A stretch of 64,000 bases of DNA. Source: Bradyrhizobium sp. AZCC 2262. GTDB lineage: Bacteria; Pseudomonadota; Alphaproteobacteria; Rhizobiales; Xanthobacteraceae. The DNA lies in contig NZ_JAZHRT010000001.1 in assembly GCF_036924535.1 (NCBI RefSeq), positions 62,001 to 126,000 on the forward strand. The letters run 5' to 3'. Shown here piece after piece: positions 43,018-54,475 of the stretch (position 1 is its first letter; every line of letters begins with the position of its first letter). The notes under the pieces were generated by a model, which worked only from the letters and a program-made list of their open reading frames with translations, was not told the origin of the DNA and ran no database searches. Position numbers and translations under genes: made by a program.

Positions 43018-43965
43018 ATGAAGCGTCGGGAGTTTCTCGGATTGTCGGTTGGAGGTGCAATAGCGGCGCTATCGTCGCGCGCGGAGGCGCAGACAACCGT
43101 CAAGGAAATAAGGATTGGTTACCAGAAGACCGGCGTACTGGTGATCGCGCGGCAGCAGGCCGTGCTCGAGAAGCGGTTTGCCGGCAAGCAGATCGGCATC
43201 AAATGGATCGAGTTCACCTCGGGGCCGCCCTTGCTGGAGGCCATGAGCATCGGCAGCGTCGATCTGGGTGCCGTCGGCGATACGCCGCCGATCTTCGCCC
43301 AGGCCGCGAACGCCAATGTCGTCTATGTCGCGGGATCGCGGATCACCAACGGGCAGGGCATTCTCGTCCCCGCCAATTCCGGCATCCGCAGCATTGCCGA
43401 CCTGAAAGGCAAGCGCGTCGGGTTTACAAAAGGCTCCAGCGCCCACAACGTGGTGATCGCCACGCTGGAAACGGCCGGGCTCACTTATGAGGACATTACC
43501 CCGGTTTATCTGACGCCGCCCGATGCGGGGCCGGCCTTCGCCAATGGCAGCATCGAAGCGTGGGCGATCTGGGATCCGTATTTTGCGATCGGCGAGAAGC
43601 GCCAGAACGGTCGGATCCTGATCAACGCCCATGAAGTCGCCAAGACCAATTCGTTCTATTTGGCCAACCGCGATTTCGCCAACACCCATGTGCGGGAAAC
43701 CCGCGAGGTGATCGACGGGCTGGCGGAGGCCGCGCGCTGGGCAGAGATCAATCGCGCCGAAGTCGCGAGCGCGCTTGCCGCGGTCACCGGCGTGCCGCTT
43801 GAAGTCCAGACCGTTGCGGCCAACCGCGCCTCGTTCCTGATCGGTCCTGTGACCGACGAGATTGTCACGACGCAGCAGGCCGTCGCCGATCGCTTCCACA
43901 GGCTCGGCCTGATTCCGAAGCCGATCGCCGTCCGCGACATCGTCTGGCGGCATACCCAGAGCTGA
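43018..43965 (+). CDS. Sulfonate ABC transporter substrate-binding protein (SsuA-like, copy 2, Tat signal)
   Basis: A 315-residue binding protein with a twin-arginine signal (MKRREFLGLSVGGAIAALSS). The mature protein reads [81 protein letters not shown] and GSIEAWAIWDPYFAIGE, the standard SsuA profile. GGAG lies about ten bases before the ATG at 43018; the frame open to 42997 would add only seven residues. First gene of the ssu operon; 24 bp before the next binding protein gene, to which it is clearly related. Confidence 0.9.
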   Translation: MKRREFLGLSVGGAIAALSSRAEAQTTVKEIRIGYQKTGVLVIARQQAVLEKRFAGKQIGIKWIEFTSGPPLLEAMSIGSVDLGAVGDTPPIFAQAANANVVYVAGSRITNGQGILVPANSGIRSIADLKGKRVGFTKGSSAHNVVIATLETAGLTYEDITPVYLTPPDAGPAFANGSIEAWAIWDPYFAIGEKRQNGRILINAHEVAKTNSFYLANRDFANTHVRETREVIDGLAEAARWAEINRAEVASALAAVTGVPLEVQTVAANRASFLIGPVTDEIVTTQQAVADRFHRLGLIPKPIAVRDIVWRHTQS

Positions 43966-43989
43966 ATTCCGAACGAGAGGACGTAACTC

Positions 43990-44943
43990 ATGACGCGTTT
44001 GATTCAACGCTTGATCGCGAGCGCCGTGCTGTCGATCAGCATGGTCGCCGCCACCGTCGGTGCTTCCTACGGGCAGGAAAAGGTGGTGCGCATCGGCTTC
44101 CAGAAATATGGCAAGCTGGTGCTGCTCAAGAGCAAGGGCACTCTGGAGGAGAAGCTGAAGACCGCCGGCTACAAGGTGGTGTGGACGGAGTTTCCATCCG
44201 GTCCGCCGCTGCTCGAAGCGCTCAATGTCGGCGCCATCGATTTCGGTAACACCGGGGAAGCCCCGCCGATCTTCGCGCAGGCGGCCGGTGCGCCCATTCA
44301 GTATGTCGCCTATGAGCCGCCGGCCCCGAAGGGTGAGGCTATCCTGGTGCCGAAGGACAGCAAGCTCAATTCGGTCGCCGACCTCAAAGGCAAGAAGGTC
44401 GCGCTGAACAAGGGCTCCAACGTTCACTATCTCCTGGTGAAGGCGCTGGAGAAGGCCGGCGTCAAATACTCCGAGATCGAGCCGGTGTTTCTGGCACCGG
44501 CCGACGCCCGCGCGGCGTTCGAGCGCGGTGCGGTCGATGCCTGGGTGATCTGGGATCCGTTCCAGGCCGCCGCGGAAGCCGCCACCGGCGGACGCACACT
44601 CGCCGACGGCACCGGCATCGTCGCCAACTACCAGTTCTATTTCTCATCGAAGAAGTTCGTGGAGAGCGATCCGAAGATCGTCGATCTGGTGCTGGCTCAA
44701 CTCAGCGAGGTCGACGACTGGGCCAAGGTGGATATCCATGCCGTCGCTGAGCAGCTTGCCCCTGCGATCGGACTTTCCGTCCCGGTCGTTGAAGTCGCGC
44801 TCAAGCGACAGTCCTACGGCATCAAGCCGATCACGGAGAGCGTCATCGCCGACCAGCAACAGGTCGCGGACACGTTCTTCGCGCTCGGGCTCATCCCGAA
44901 GCAAATCAAGATTTCTGACGTGGCCCGGAGGTCCGGATCGTGA
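43990..44943 (+). CDS. ssuA: Sulfonate ABC transporter substrate-binding protein SsuA (copy 3)
   Basis: A 317-residue binding protein with a Sec signal peptide ([21 protein letters not shown]). The mature protein shows [78 protein letters not shown] and [15 protein letters not shown]. It is the most SsuA-like of the three copies in context, since its stop overlaps the ssuD start by 4 bp. GAGAGGACGTA precedes the ATG. Confidence 0.92.
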   Translation: MTRLIQRLIASAVLSISMVAATVGASYGQEKVVRIGFQKYGKLVLLKSKGTLEEKLKTAGYKVVWTEFPSGPPLLEALNVGAIDFGNTGEAPPIFAQAAGAPIQYVAYEPPAPKGEAILVPKDSKLNSVADLKGKKVALNKGSNVHYLLVKALEKAGVKYSEIEPVFLAPADARAAFERGAVDAWVIWDPFQAAAEAATGGRTLADGTGIVANYQFYFSSKKFVESDPKIVDLVLAQLSEVDDWAKVDIHAVAEQLAPAIGLSVPVVEVALKRQSYGIKPITESVIADQQQVADTFFALGLIPKQIKISDVARRSGS

Positions 44944-46106
44944 GCACGCAACCCAACGCCAATATTCTCTGGTTCCTGCCAACCCATGGCGACGGCCGTT
45001 ATCTCGGCACCACGACCGGTGGGCGCGAGGTGAACTTCAATTACCTGCGCCAGATCGCGCAGGCCGCCGATCAGCTCGGCTATTTCGGCGTGCTGCTGCC
45101 AACGGGGCGAAGCTGCGAGGATTCCTGGGTGGTTGCCTCGGCCGTGGCGCCATGGACCGAGCGGCTGCGTTATCTGGTGGCGGTGCGGCCCGGGCTGCAG
45201 TCGCCCAGCGTTGCCGCGCGCATGACCGCGACGCTCGACCGGGTGTCGAACGGGCGTCTGCTCATCAATGTCGTCACCGGCGGCGATCCCATCGAGAACA
45301 AGGGCGATGGCGTCTTCCTGTCGCATGACGAGCGCTATGAGGTGACGCGCGAGTTTCTCAACGTCTATAGCGACCTGCTCGCGGGCAAGACCGTCAATGT
45401 CGAGGGCAAGCACATTCGCATCGAAGACGGCAGGTTGCTGTTCCAGCCGGTGCAGTCGCCGCGGCCGCCGCTCTATTTCGGCGGATCGTCGGATGCAGGC
45501 ATCGACGTCGCCGTCGACGCCGTCGACAAGTACCTGACGTGGGGCGAGCCGCCGGCGCTGGTCGCCGAAAAGGTCAACCGAGTGAAGGCGGCTGCGGCCG
45601 CGCGCGGGCGAAAGCTGTCGTTTGGCATTCGCCTGCACGTGATCGTACGCGAGACCAATGCGGAAGCGTGGAAGGCCGCCGATGAACTGATCCAGCACGT
45701 CACCGACGAAACCGTCGCTTCGGCGCAAAAAATCTTCTCCCGGATGGATTCGGTCGGCCAGCAGCGCATGGCGCAGTTGCATGGCGGCCGCCGTGACAAG
45801 CTCGAGATCAGTCCCAATCTCTGGGCCGGCGTCGGCCTGGTACGCGGCGGTGCGGGTACCGCATTGGTTGGTGACCCCGAAACCGTCGCAGCGCGGATCA
45901 GGGAATATCAGGATATTGGCGTCGATACCTTCATTATGTCCGGCTACCCGCATCTGGAGGAAGCCTATCGCTTCGCCGAGCTGGTGTTTCCGCTGCTGTC
46001 TCTCGACAAGGCTAGCAACGTCACACCGATCCGCCTCAATACCGGGCCGTTCGGCGAAACCATCGGCAATGAATACCGCCCGCAAAAGCAGGCATCGCAA
46101 TCATGA
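44940..46106 (+). CDS. ssuD: FMNH2-dependent alkanesulfonate monooxygenase SsuD
   Basis: A 388-residue luciferase-fold enzyme that splits alkanesulfonates to aldehyde and sulfite using FMNH2 and O2, releasing sulfur for assimilation. Motifs: [21 protein letters not shown] near the start, [20 protein letters not shown] (active-site cysteine in the SsuD family), [32 protein letters not shown] and [15 protein letters not shown]. The start is a GTG overlapping the ssuA stop by 4 bp. FMNH2 would come from the flavin reductase at the end of the operon. Confidence 0.94.
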   Translation: MSTQPNANILWFLPTHGDGRYLGTTTGGREVNFNYLRQIAQAADQLGYFGVLLPTGRSCEDSWVVASAVAPWTERLRYLVAVRPGLQSPSVAARMTATLDRVSNGRLLINVVTGGDPIENKGDGVFLSHDERYEVTREFLNVYSDLLAGKTVNVEGKHIRIEDGRLLFQPVQSPRPPLYFGGSSDAGIDVAVDAVDKYLTWGEPPALVAEKVNRVKAAAAARGRKLSFGIRLHVIVRETNAEAWKAADELIQHVTDETVASAQKIFSRMDSVGQQRMAQLHGGRRDKLEISPNLWAGVGLVRGGAGTALVGDPETVAARIREYQDIGVDTFIMSGYPHLEEAYRFAELVFPLLSLDKASNVTPIRLNTGPFGETIGNEYRPQKQASQS

Positions 46107-46909
46107 GTCTCATCGACAGTTTTTCGCGCGTCAGTGCACCGAAACTGCCGCGGATCGACGGCCTGATCCCGTGGATCGTGCCGTTTTCCATCATCCTGAT
46201 CTGGCAGGCCGCCTGCGTCACCGGCTTCGTGTCCGCACGCGTGCTGCCGGCGCCGAGCGACGTCGCGCTGGCGGGATGGAAACTCCTGCTATCTGGTGAA
46301 CTCGTCCGCAACATCTGGGTCAGTTTTTGGCGCGCCAGCGTCGGCTTCCTGATCGGAGGCAGCATCGGCTTCGCGTTCGGCCTCGCCAACGGCCTGTCGC
46401 AGCTCTCCAGCAGGCTCACGGATACGACGCTGCAAATGGTGCGCAACATTCCGCATTTGGCACTGATCCCGCTGGTCATCCTGTGGTTCGGGATCGATGA
46501 ATCGGCAAAGCTGTTCCTGGTCGCGCTCGGCGTGTTCTTTCCGATCTATCTCAACACGCTGCACGGCATTCGCACCGTCGATCCGCAATTGATCGAGATG
46601 GGACGCATCTATGGCATGACCGACGGCGAATTGTTCCGCCGGGTGATCTTCCCGGGCGCGCTGCCGTCGATCTTCGTCGGATTACGCTTTGCGCTCGGCA
46701 TCATGTGGCTGACATTGATCGTGGCCGAAACGATCGCTGCGTCATCGGGCCTTGGCTACATGGCGATGCAGGCGCGCGAGTTCATGCTGATCGACGTCGT
46801 GGTGCTGTCGATCCTGATCTATGCCTTGCTCGGCAAGCTGGCCGACAGCGCCTCGCGCACGCTGGAGCGGCTGACGCTGTCCTGGCATCCGGCCTTCCAG
46901 AAACATTGA
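46103..46909 (+). CDS. ssuC: Sulfonate ABC transporter permease SsuC
   Basis: A 268-residue inner-membrane permease of the nitrate/sulfonate/taurine (TauC/SsuC) group with six helices. The N-terminal helix [20 protein letters not shown] is followed by [13 protein letters not shown]. The cytoplasmic loop ending [31 protein letters not shown] is the ATPase contact motif, and [19 protein letters not shown] is conserved. It overlaps ssuD by 4 bp and is 9 bp before ssuB. Confidence 0.94.
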   Translation: MSLIDSFSRVSAPKLPRIDGLIPWIVPFSIILIWQAACVTGFVSARVLPAPSDVALAGWKLLLSGELVRNIWVSFWRASVGFLIGGSIGFAFGLANGLSQLSSRLTDTTLQMVRNIPHLALIPLVILWFGIDESAKLFLVALGVFFPIYLNTLHGIRTVDPQLIEMGRIYGMTDGELFRRVIFPGALPSIFVGLRFALGIMWLTLIVAETIAASSGLGYMAMQAREFMLIDVVVLSILIYALLGKLADSASRTLERLTLSWHPAFQKH

Positions 46910-46918
46910 GGACAAGAA

Positions 46919-47764
46919 ATGCAAGAAGCCCTTCGTTTTCTTTCTCCCGGTGCTGAGCCGGTCGATCGCCCCGACTTCGTCGAACAGGCGCGATTGCTTC
47001 GGCGAGGATCGGAAGCGTCCTCGCGCGGGCTGTCGCTGGCCATCCGGGGATTGCGAAAATCCTTCGGTGACAATGAGGTGCTGCGCGGCATCGACCTGCA
47101 TATTCCCGCCGGCCAGTCGGTTGCGATCGTCGGCCGCAGCGGCTGCGGCAAGAGCACGCTGCTGCGGTTGATCGCCGGTCTGGAGACAGCTACGGCCGGC
47201 ACGATCAGCCTTGGCGAGGACGCGCGACCGGAAGACGTCCGGGTCATGTTCCAGGAGCCCCGGCTACTGCCATGGGCGCGCGTGCTGTCGAACGTCGAAG
47301 TCGGTCTCGGACGCGAGCGGAATTCACCGGATGCGCAGGCCCGCGCCGAAAGCGCGCTGGTCGAGGTCGGCCTCGCCGACAAGCGATCTCAGTGGCCGGC
47401 GGTCCTGTCAGGCGGACAGAAGCAGCGCGTGGCGCTCGCGCGCGCGCTGGTCAGCCAACCGCGCGTGCTGGCTTTCGACGAGCCGCTCGGCGCGCTCGAC
47501 GCCTTGACACGCATTTCGATGCAGCGGCTGCTTGAACGGGTCTGGCACGATCAGGGCTTTACCGCGATCCTGGTGACGCACGATGTCGCCGAGGCCGTGG
47601 CCCTGGCCGATCGCGTGCTTGTCATCGAGGACGGCCGCATCGCCCAGGATTTCAGCGTCGATGTGCCCCGTCCGCGCCAGCGCGGTTCGGTTGAGCTCGC
47701 GGCGCTGGAAGGTGCGATCCTGAAAAATCTTCTGGAAGGCACGGAAGATACTTCCGACCTGTGA
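46919..47764 (+). CDS. ssuB: Sulfonate ABC transporter ATP-binding protein SsuB
   Basis: A 281-residue ATPase. Walker A is [10 protein letters not shown] at about residues 70-79, the Q-loop is in [16 protein letters not shown], the signature [15 protein letters not shown] near 161, and Walker [13 protein letters not shown] near 182; the switch region is [16 protein letters not shown]. It has an N-terminal extension of about 38 residues before the ABC core, as SsuB proteins often do. It powers import through SsuC for the three binding proteins. Confidence 0.94.
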   Translation: MQEALRFLSPGAEPVDRPDFVEQARLLRRGSEASSRGLSLAIRGLRKSFGDNEVLRGIDLHIPAGQSVAIVGRSGCGKSTLLRLIAGLETATAGTISLGEDARPEDVRVMFQEPRLLPWARVLSNVEVGLGRERNSPDAQARAESALVEVGLADKRSQWPAVLSGGQKQRVALARALVSQPRVLAFDEPLGALDALTRISMQRLLERVWHDQGFTAILVTHDVAEAVALADRVLVIEDGRIAQDFSVDVPRPRQRGSVELAALEGAILKNLLEGTEDTSDL

Positions 47765-47771
47765 GGTGCCC

Positions 47772-48356
47772 ATGAACTCCATTGTCCGCTCCGTGTCGAT
47801 CGAAACCGAAGTGACCGCGAGCGATTTTCGCAATGCCATGCGCCAATTGACGGGTGGCGTCAGCGTCGTCACCGCAGGAAGGGGCAGGGATATTTCGGGC
47901 ATGACGGTCACCTCGGTGTCCTCGCTGTCGGTTGACCCGCCCGCCTTGATCGTCAGCATCAACCGGGAATCTTCCTCCTGGCCGCTGGTGAAGCGCTACG
48001 GCTTTTTCGGCGTCAACATCCTGACATCGGACCAGCTCGATATTGCCGAGCGGTTTGCCGGCAAGGGCGGGCTGAAGGGCGCCGACCGCTTTGCCGGCGC
48101 CCGGTGGATGACGCGCGCGTCAGGGGTGCCACTGCTGGCAGACGCGCTGGCCGCGATCGATTGCGAGGTCGAGGATATCGTCGAGCGGCATTCCCATGCC
48201 ATTATCATCGGCCCGGTGCTGGACGTGACGGTCTCGCCGCGCACAGCCGCGCTGGCCTATTGGCAGGGCCAGTATGTCGCCATCGACCGCGATGAGGACG
48301 CGCTCCGGCTTGCGGAAGTCAGCGTGCCCGCGCCGCGGGCTGCGCGAAAAAGGTGA
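47772..48356 (+). CDS. Flavin reductase (HpaC-like FMN reductase domain)
   Basis: About 194 residues of the flavin_reduct domain family: ASDFRNAMRQLTGGVSVVTAG, GMTVTSVSSLSVDPPALIVSINRESSSWPL, RYGFFGVNILTSDQLDIAERFAG and a C-terminal ALAYWQGQY. It makes FMNH2 (or FADH2) with NAD(P)H for SsuD, and perhaps for the LLM enzyme. It differs from classical SsuE (flavodoxin fold). GAGG lies five bases before the ATG at 47772; a GTG at 47766 is also in frame. It is the last gene of the operon, 7 bp after ssuB. Confidence 0.9.
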   Translation: MNSIVRSVSIETEVTASDFRNAMRQLTGGVSVVTAGRGRDISGMTVTSVSSLSVDPPALIVSINRESSSWPLVKRYGFFGVNILTSDQLDIAERFAGKGGLKGADRFAGARWMTRASGVPLLADALAAIDCEVEDIVERHSHAIIIGPVLDVTVSPRTAALAYWQGQYVAIDRDEDALRLAEVSVPAPRAARKR

Positions 48357-48669
48357 CGGAAACGGATTGAGGTTCCGGCTTTCGCCCGCGCCGATGGGCT
48401 GGCCTTTTGTTGGGCGGCATTCTAGAAACCCGCCATGAAGCGGATTGCGGTTTGGGCGTTTTACGGCGTGGGTGCGATGGCGATCGCCTATCTCGCACTG
48501 TACGCCTATGCTGTTTTCACCGGGCGCGACCTGCAGCCCGGTGATCCCATTCGCATTTTTCGGAAGCCGGATGCGCCGAGCTATTCCGGTCTCTCAACGT
48601 TATTTGCGAACCAACGGGTCGGTGTGAAGCGCCGTCCGATGACTCGCAATGACGGCGAGGGGCCTTTGC

Positions 48670-50049
<1,380 letters not shown>

Positions 50050-50104
50050 TTTTTATCTCCTGTTCGTCTGTTCGCGCCGTTCGGGGCGCGTGTCGCCAAA
50101 ATTG

Positions 50105-50455
50105 TTAGCTGCGTTCCGCCTTGATGATTTCCGTCATGGTGACGCCGAGCTTGTCTTCCACCAGCACCACTTCGCCACGCGCCACCAGGCGGTTGTTGAC
50201 GTAGATGTCGATGGCCTCGCCGACGCGACGGTCCAGTTCGAGCACGGTGCCGGGGCCGAGCTTCAACAGCTCGCCGACGTCCATCTTGGAGCGTCCGAGC
50301 ACGGCCGAGACCTGCACCGGCACGTCGAACACGGCCTCGAGGTCGGCTGCGATGCGCGAGGCCTGTTCGTCCTCGTTGTAGGCGAGATCGTCGACCGGCG
50401 GGGCGTCCGCGGCGTTGAGATCGGGTAGCGGTACCTGTGCGTCGGTGTCACTCAT
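50105..50455 (-). CDS. fliN: Flagellar motor switch protein FliN
   Basis: A 116-residue C-ring protein with the SpoA/FliN domain: VFDVPVQVSAVLGRSKMDVGELLKLGPGTVLELDRR, then GEAIDIYVNNRLVARGEVVLVEDKLGVTMTEII. These patterns are diagnostic for FliN. The acidic N-terminal 40 residues are variable. It lies between fliH and flbD on the minus strand, 19 bp after fliH. Confidence 0.94.
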   Translation of the reverse strand: MSDTDAQVPLPDLNAADAPPVDDLAYNEDEQASRIAADLEAVFDVPVQVSAVLGRSKMDVGELLKLGPGTVLELDRRVGEAIDIYVNNRLVARGEVVLVEDKLGVTMTEIIKAERS

Positions 50456-50474
50456 GATTCAGTCCTCATGGCCT

Positions 50475-51101
50475 TTACGCTCCGGCCTGATTGCGGGACG
50501 CCAGATAGCGCCCGACGAGTTCGCTGATCTTCGCTTCGACGGCCGTGCGTTCCAGCACCACGCCGCCGTCGGCCCATTCGATCCGGCAATCGCCGGTGGC
50601 GATGCCGGGCTCGGCCAGGATCACCAGCCGGCCCTCGAAGCCGCTTTGGGCGGCCTGCCGCTCGATCTTCTCGCGGGCGGCCTCGTAGAGCTGGTCGTTG
50701 ATGCGGACCACGAGATGCGGGGTTGCGACCAGATGCGAGAAGCAGTCGCAGACGAGGGCGGTGATTTCGCCAAGCGGCTCGCGGGCGACCAGTTCGTTGC
50801 ACAGCTTGCGCGCCACCGCGACCGCGACATCGACCGCCTCGGTCTCCATCTTGGCCTCGATGCCGGAGAAACGCGTGGCGATGCCGCGAATGGTGATGCC
50901 GATCTCTTCCAGCGCCAGCGCCGAGCGGCGGTCGCTCTCTACCCTGGCCTCGTGCTGCGCCGCCTCGTAGCCGGCGCGGTAGGCGCGCGCCTCGGCCTCG
51001 GCGATCTTCTGCGCGATCTCGGCAGCGGTTGCCGCACGCTCGCGCGTCCTGTCGGGCGCTGCGAAGTCCGTGTCGAACAGGAATTTGGCGGGTGCGGCCA
51101 T
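50475..51101 (-). CDS. fliH: Flagellar assembly protein FliH
   Basis: A 208-residue FliH-type regulator of the export ATPase. The N-terminal half is a long Ala/Glu-rich helix with a heptad-like region (AEIAQKIAEAEARAYRAGYEAAQ), and the C-terminal half has VAVARKLCNELVAREPLGEI, VRINDQLYEAAREKIE and DCRIEWADGGVVLERTAVEAKI, typical for FliH/YscL. Its start overlaps the fliG stop by 1 bp (TGATG). The identity also rests on position between fliG and fliN. Confidence 0.85.
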   Translation of the reverse strand: MAAPAKFLFDTDFAAPDRTRERAATAAEIAQKIAEAEARAYRAGYEAAQHEARVESDRRSALALEEIGITIRGIATRFSGIEAKMETEAVDVAVAVARKLCNELVAREPLGEITALVCDCFSHLVATPHLVVRINDQLYEAAREKIERQAAQSGFEGRLVILAEPGIATGDCRIEWADGGVVLERTAVEAKISELVGRYLASRNQAGA

Positions 51102-52183
51102 CAGTACACCAGCTCGTCGTCGGCACGGTTCTTGGTCAGGGTGATTTCCCCCTTGGCGGCCATGTCCTTGGCGAGGTTGACGAGCAGCGCCTGCGCCTCG
51201 TCGACGTCACGCAGCCGCACCGGTCCCATCGCGGCCATGTCGTCCATCAGCATCTTGCCGGCGCGCGACGACATGTTGCCGAGGAAGAAGGCGCGCACCT
51301 CCTCATTGGCGCTCTTCAGCGCGATGCCGAGCTTGTCCTTGTCGACGTTGCGCATCAGCGTCTGGGCCGAGGCGGAGTCGAGCTTGATGAGGTCGTCGAA
51401 GGTGAACATCAGCGCCTTGATCCGCTCGGCGGCTTCGCGGTCTTCTTCTTCCAGCGAGGTGATGAAGCGGGTCTCGGTCTGGCGGTCGAAATTGTTGAAG
51501 ATTTCGGCCATCACCTCGTGGGCGTCACGGCGGCGGGTCTGCGACAGGTTGGACATGAATTCGGTGCGCAGCGTCTGCTCGACCCGCTCGATGACTTCCT
51601 TCTGCACCGCTTCCATCTTCAGCATGCGGCCAACGACGTCGAGCGCGAGGTCCTCGGGCAGGATCGCAAGCACGCGCGCGGCGTGCTCCGGCTTGAGCTT
51701 CGACAGCACCACGGCGATGGTCTGCGGGTATTCGTTCTTGAGGTAGTTGGCGAGCACCTCTTCCTGCACGTTGGAGAGCTTCTCCCACATGTTGCGGCCG
51801 GCGGGGCCGCGAATTTCGTCCATGATGCCGGTGACGCGCTCGGACGGCAGGTATTGCTGCAACAGCCGTTCGGTGGCGTCGAAGGTTCCCATCAGCGCGC
51901 CGGATGCCGACATCCGCGACACGAATTCGAGCAGCAGGTCCTCCACGATGTCGGCCTCGATGGTGCCAAGCGTCGACATATGGATCGATAGTTCGCGGAC
52001 CTCGTCGTCATCGAGCAGTCCCCAGACCTTGCCGCCATATTGCTCGCCCAGCGCCAGCATCAGGATGGCGGCGCGTTTCGGGCCGCTCAGCGCCTTGCCC
52101 TTGGGTCGGTTGGCCTGACGGCTTGCCAGCGCCGAGATGACGGTGGTGATGTCGTTGACGTTTGTGGTTTGCGGTACGGCCAT
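51101..52183 (-). CDS. fliG: Flagellar motor switch protein FliG
   Basis: A 360-residue switch protein connecting the MS ring to the C ring. Conserved N-terminal [20 protein letters not shown], the central HPQ-region equivalent [30 protein letters not shown], and the C-terminal charged torque helix region [58 protein letters not shown] all match FliG. It lies 6 bp after fliF and overlaps fliH by 1 bp. Confidence 0.96.
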   Translation of the reverse strand: MAVPQTTNVNDITTVISALASRQANRPKGKALSGPKRAAILMLALGEQYGGKVWGLLDDDEVRELSIHMSTLGTIEADIVEDLLLEFVSRMSASGALMGTFDATERLLQQYLPSERVTGIMDEIRGPAGRNMWEKLSNVQEEVLANYLKNEYPQTIAVVLSKLKPEHAARVLAILPEDLALDVVGRMLKMEAVQKEVIERVEQTLRTEFMSNLSQTRRRDAHEVMAEIFNNFDRQTETRFITSLEEEDREAAERIKALMFTFDDLIKLDSASAQTLMRNVDKDKLGIALKSANEEVRAFFLGNMSSRAGKMLMDDMAAMGPVRLRDVDEAQALLVNLAKDMAAKGEITLTKNRADDELVY

Positions 52184-52189
52184 GTCAGG

Positions 52190-53857
52190 TCACTCGACGG
52201 GTTCGCTGAGCCATTGGCGAACAATGGAAGCGGTCTCATTCGGATTGCGTTCGGCCAGTTCGCCGACCCGGTGCACGGCCTGCGCGTGGACCTGGCCCTG
52301 GACCTGGGCGACGTCGATCAATTGGGCGGTGCCGCTGGTGCCGGCAATCAGGGCTTGATTGGGCCCGAGTTCTCCGTTTGGCCCGTTGCCTTCGATCAAC
52401 GCGAGCGAAGGCTCAGCCTGCGCGGGAACGACTTCGGCAGCCAGGATGCGCTTGACCAGCGGGCGGATCACCATGAACAGCACCACGAGGCCGAGCAGCA
52501 TCATGACGCCGAGTTCGATGACATACATGACGTCATCCTTGGTGAACTGCAGCATGCCGAGCAGACCGGTCGGCTCCACGACCGGCGGGATCACCGGCGC
52601 TTCGGCAAAGCGAAGGTTGACCACCTCGACCTGGTCGCCGCGTTTTTGGTCGAAGCCGATCGCCGAGCGCACCAGGGTGGCGATGCTCTCGAGCTGCTCC
52701 TTGCTGCGGTCCTGATAGACCATCTCGCCTTTTTCGTTCTTGGTGTAGGCGCCATCGACCAGCACCGCGACCGAGACCCGGTTGACCCGTCCGACCTCGG
52801 TGACCTCGGTCTTGGTAGTCCGGGAGATTTCGTAATTGTTGGTCTCTTCGCTTTTCTTGCTCTGGTCGCGGGCCGCAGGCCCGCTGCTGTTGGCCTGATT
52901 GCCGGGCAGCTCGTTGTTGACCGTGACCTGGCCGTTGTTCTCGGCGGACAGCGAGGATTCCTCGCGGGTCTGGCTGGAGCGCAGCACCCGGCCTTCGGGG
53001 TCGAACTTGTCCGAGGTCTGGGTGATCTTGTTGTAGTCGAAATCGGCGGTGAGCTGGACGCGGGCGCGGCCTTGGCCGACCACCGAGGAGACGATCGCCT
53101 CGACCTCATTGCGCATGCGCTTCTCGAAGGCGGTGCGGCGCTCGTCGCCGACGGCGTTCTCGGAGTCCTTGCCGGCGCCGTCGGCCAGCAACCGGCCGGC
53201 CTCGTCGACGATCGACACCCGCTGTGGCTTCAACCCGTTGACCGCGGAGGCGACGACGTGGCGGATGGCGCGGATTTGCTGGGGTTCGAGGCTGCCGCGC
53301 ACCCGCACCACGATCGAGGCCGACGGTTCCGGCGCTTCGCGCGAAAACAGCGGCCGTTCCGGCAGCACCAGATGCACCCGAGCCGCCTGGATGCGGTCGA
53401 TGGCGCGGATGGTGCGGGCGAGTTCACCCTCCAGCGCGCGCAAATGATTGATGTTCTGGACGAAGCTCGTGGTGCCCAGGGCGTCGGACTTGTCGAAAAT
53501 CTCGTAGCCGACGCCGCCGCCCTTGGGCAGGTTGCTTTCGGCGAGTTTCATCCGCAGCCGCGTCACCTTGTCCTTCGGCACCATGATCACGGCGCCTTCG
53601 TTGCGCAGTTCGAAGGGAATCGCCTGGCGTTCCAGATCCTTGATGATGCCGGAGGAGTCTTCGGCGGAGAGGTCGGTGAACAGGGTGGTCATCTGCGGCG
53701 TCGTAACGCGCATGATGACAAAGGCGAAGAAGCCGATCAGCGCGATCGTCACCGCGACCATGGCCATCAGCCGCGACGCGCCAAGGCCTCTCAGGAAAGC
53801 AACGAGACTTTGCACCAACCGCCCCCAGGGATTCGGTCCCAGGGACCGACTGGGCAA
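52190..53857 (-). CDS. fliF: Flagellar MS-ring protein FliF
   Basis: A 555-residue membrane protein that forms the MS ring. The first membrane helix (LMAMVAVTIALIGFFAFVIM, about residues 30-49) is followed by TLFTDLSAEDSSGIIKDLERQAIPFEL, ARVHLVLPERPLFSREAPEPSASIVV and RAIRHVVASAVNGLKPQRVSIVDEAG, all FliF hallmarks. The second helix (YVIELGVMMLLGLVVLFMVI) is near residue 450. It heads the fliF-fliG-fliH-fliN-flbD cluster on the minus strand. Confidence 0.96.
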   Translation of the reverse strand: MPSRSLGPNPWGRLVQSLVAFLRGLGASRLMAMVAVTIALIGFFAFVIMRVTTPQMTTLFTDLSAEDSSGIIKDLERQAIPFELRNEGAVIMVPKDKVTRLRMKLAESNLPKGGGVGYEIFDKSDALGTTSFVQNINHLRALEGELARTIRAIDRIQAARVHLVLPERPLFSREAPEPSASIVVRVRGSLEPQQIRAIRHVVASAVNGLKPQRVSIVDEAGRLLADGAGKDSENAVGDERRTAFEKRMRNEVEAIVSSVVGQGRARVQLTADFDYNKITQTSDKFDPEGRVLRSSQTREESSLSAENNGQVTVNNELPGNQANSSGPAARDQSKKSEETNNYEISRTTKTEVTEVGRVNRVSVAVLVDGAYTKNEKGEMVYQDRSKEQLESIATLVRSAIGFDQKRGDQVEVVNLRFAEAPVIPPVVEPTGLLGMLQFTKDDVMYVIELGVMMLLGLVVLFMVIRPLVKRILAAEVVPAQAEPSLALIEGNGPNGELGPNQALIAGTSGTAQLIDVAQVQGQVHAQAVHRVGELAERNPNETASIVRQWLSEPVE

Positions 53858-53925
53858 TTATTGCCTAGGGGATGGTTTCCATATGGTTAACGTCGGTTAA
53901 AGCCGCCGCGAATAGTTCCGGCATG

Positions 53926-53959
53926 AAAAAAACCGGCTTCGCAGAACGAAGCCGGTTTT
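53926..53959 (-). terminator. Intrinsic terminator downstream of the sciP-like gene
   Basis: AACCGGCTTCG (53931-53941) pairs with CGAAGCCGGTT (53947-53957) around a 5-nt loop; on the minus strand the stem is followed by a run of seven T. It lies 28 bp after the stop of the DUF1153 gene and separates it from fliF. The plus-strand side has TTTT as well, so it may work in both directions. Confidence 0.85.
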
Positions 53960-53986
53960 CATCAAATGCCGCTGGTTCGCCGAAGT

Positions 53987-54262
53987 TTACTGGCGATATT
54001 GCTGGATACGGGTGGTCCGCAAGCCGGCCAAGCCATGCTGATCGATGGAAAACTGCCAGGACAGGAATTCATCGACCGTCAGGGTATAACGGCTGCATGC
54101 CTCCTCAAGGGAGAGCAGGCCGCCGCGGACCGCGGCAACGACCTCTGCCTTGCGGCGGATCACCCACCGTTTGGTTCCGGGCGCGGGCAGGTCCGCAATC
54201 GTTAACGGACTGCCGTCAGGCCCGATGACGTATTTCACCCTCGGGCGATGGGGTTCTGTCAT
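53987..54262 (-). CDS. sciP: DUF1153 protein, SciP-like CtrA inhibitor
   Basis: A 91-residue helix-turn-helix protein: RVKYVIGPDGSPLTIADLP near the start, then TKRWVIRRKAEVVAAVRGGLLSLEEACSRYTLTVDEFLSWQ. This is the DUF1153 family whose characterised member, SciP of Caulobacter, binds DNA and the master regulator CtrA to limit CtrA-activated promoters, many of them flagellar. Start at the ATG 54262 matches that length; a TTG at 54283 is in frame. It lies between flgD and fliF on the same strand and has its own strong terminator. SciP function in this organism is inferred. Confidence 0.8.
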   Translation of the reverse strand: MTEPHRPRVKYVIGPDGSPLTIADLPAPGTKRWVIRRKAEVVAAVRGGLLSLEEACSRYTLTVDEFLSWQFSIDQHGLAGLRTTRIQQYRQ

Positions 54263-54475
54263 GGCGTACTCACAAACTCTCAACCACTGAACTCACTTTA
54301 CCAACGTACGCCCGTCGGCTTAAAATTTGCCTAAGCCCAAGGCTTCAATACGAATCTCCTTGAAAATGAACAAAAATGGCGTCGGCCCGGTTCCCCCGGG
54401 GAACGCTTTTGCGCTCAATCGGGGATTGCCGGGCCGAAAAGCGGCCGATCAAACGACCCGAGTGGGTCGGGACGG

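Noticed and set aside
43069..44427. Minus-strand open frame of 452 codons
   Set aside because: Antisense of the two tandem SsuA-like genes; no family resemblance.
52040..53890. Plus-strand open frame of 616 codons
   Set aside because: Antisense of fliF; the longest such shadow in the window but without any motif.
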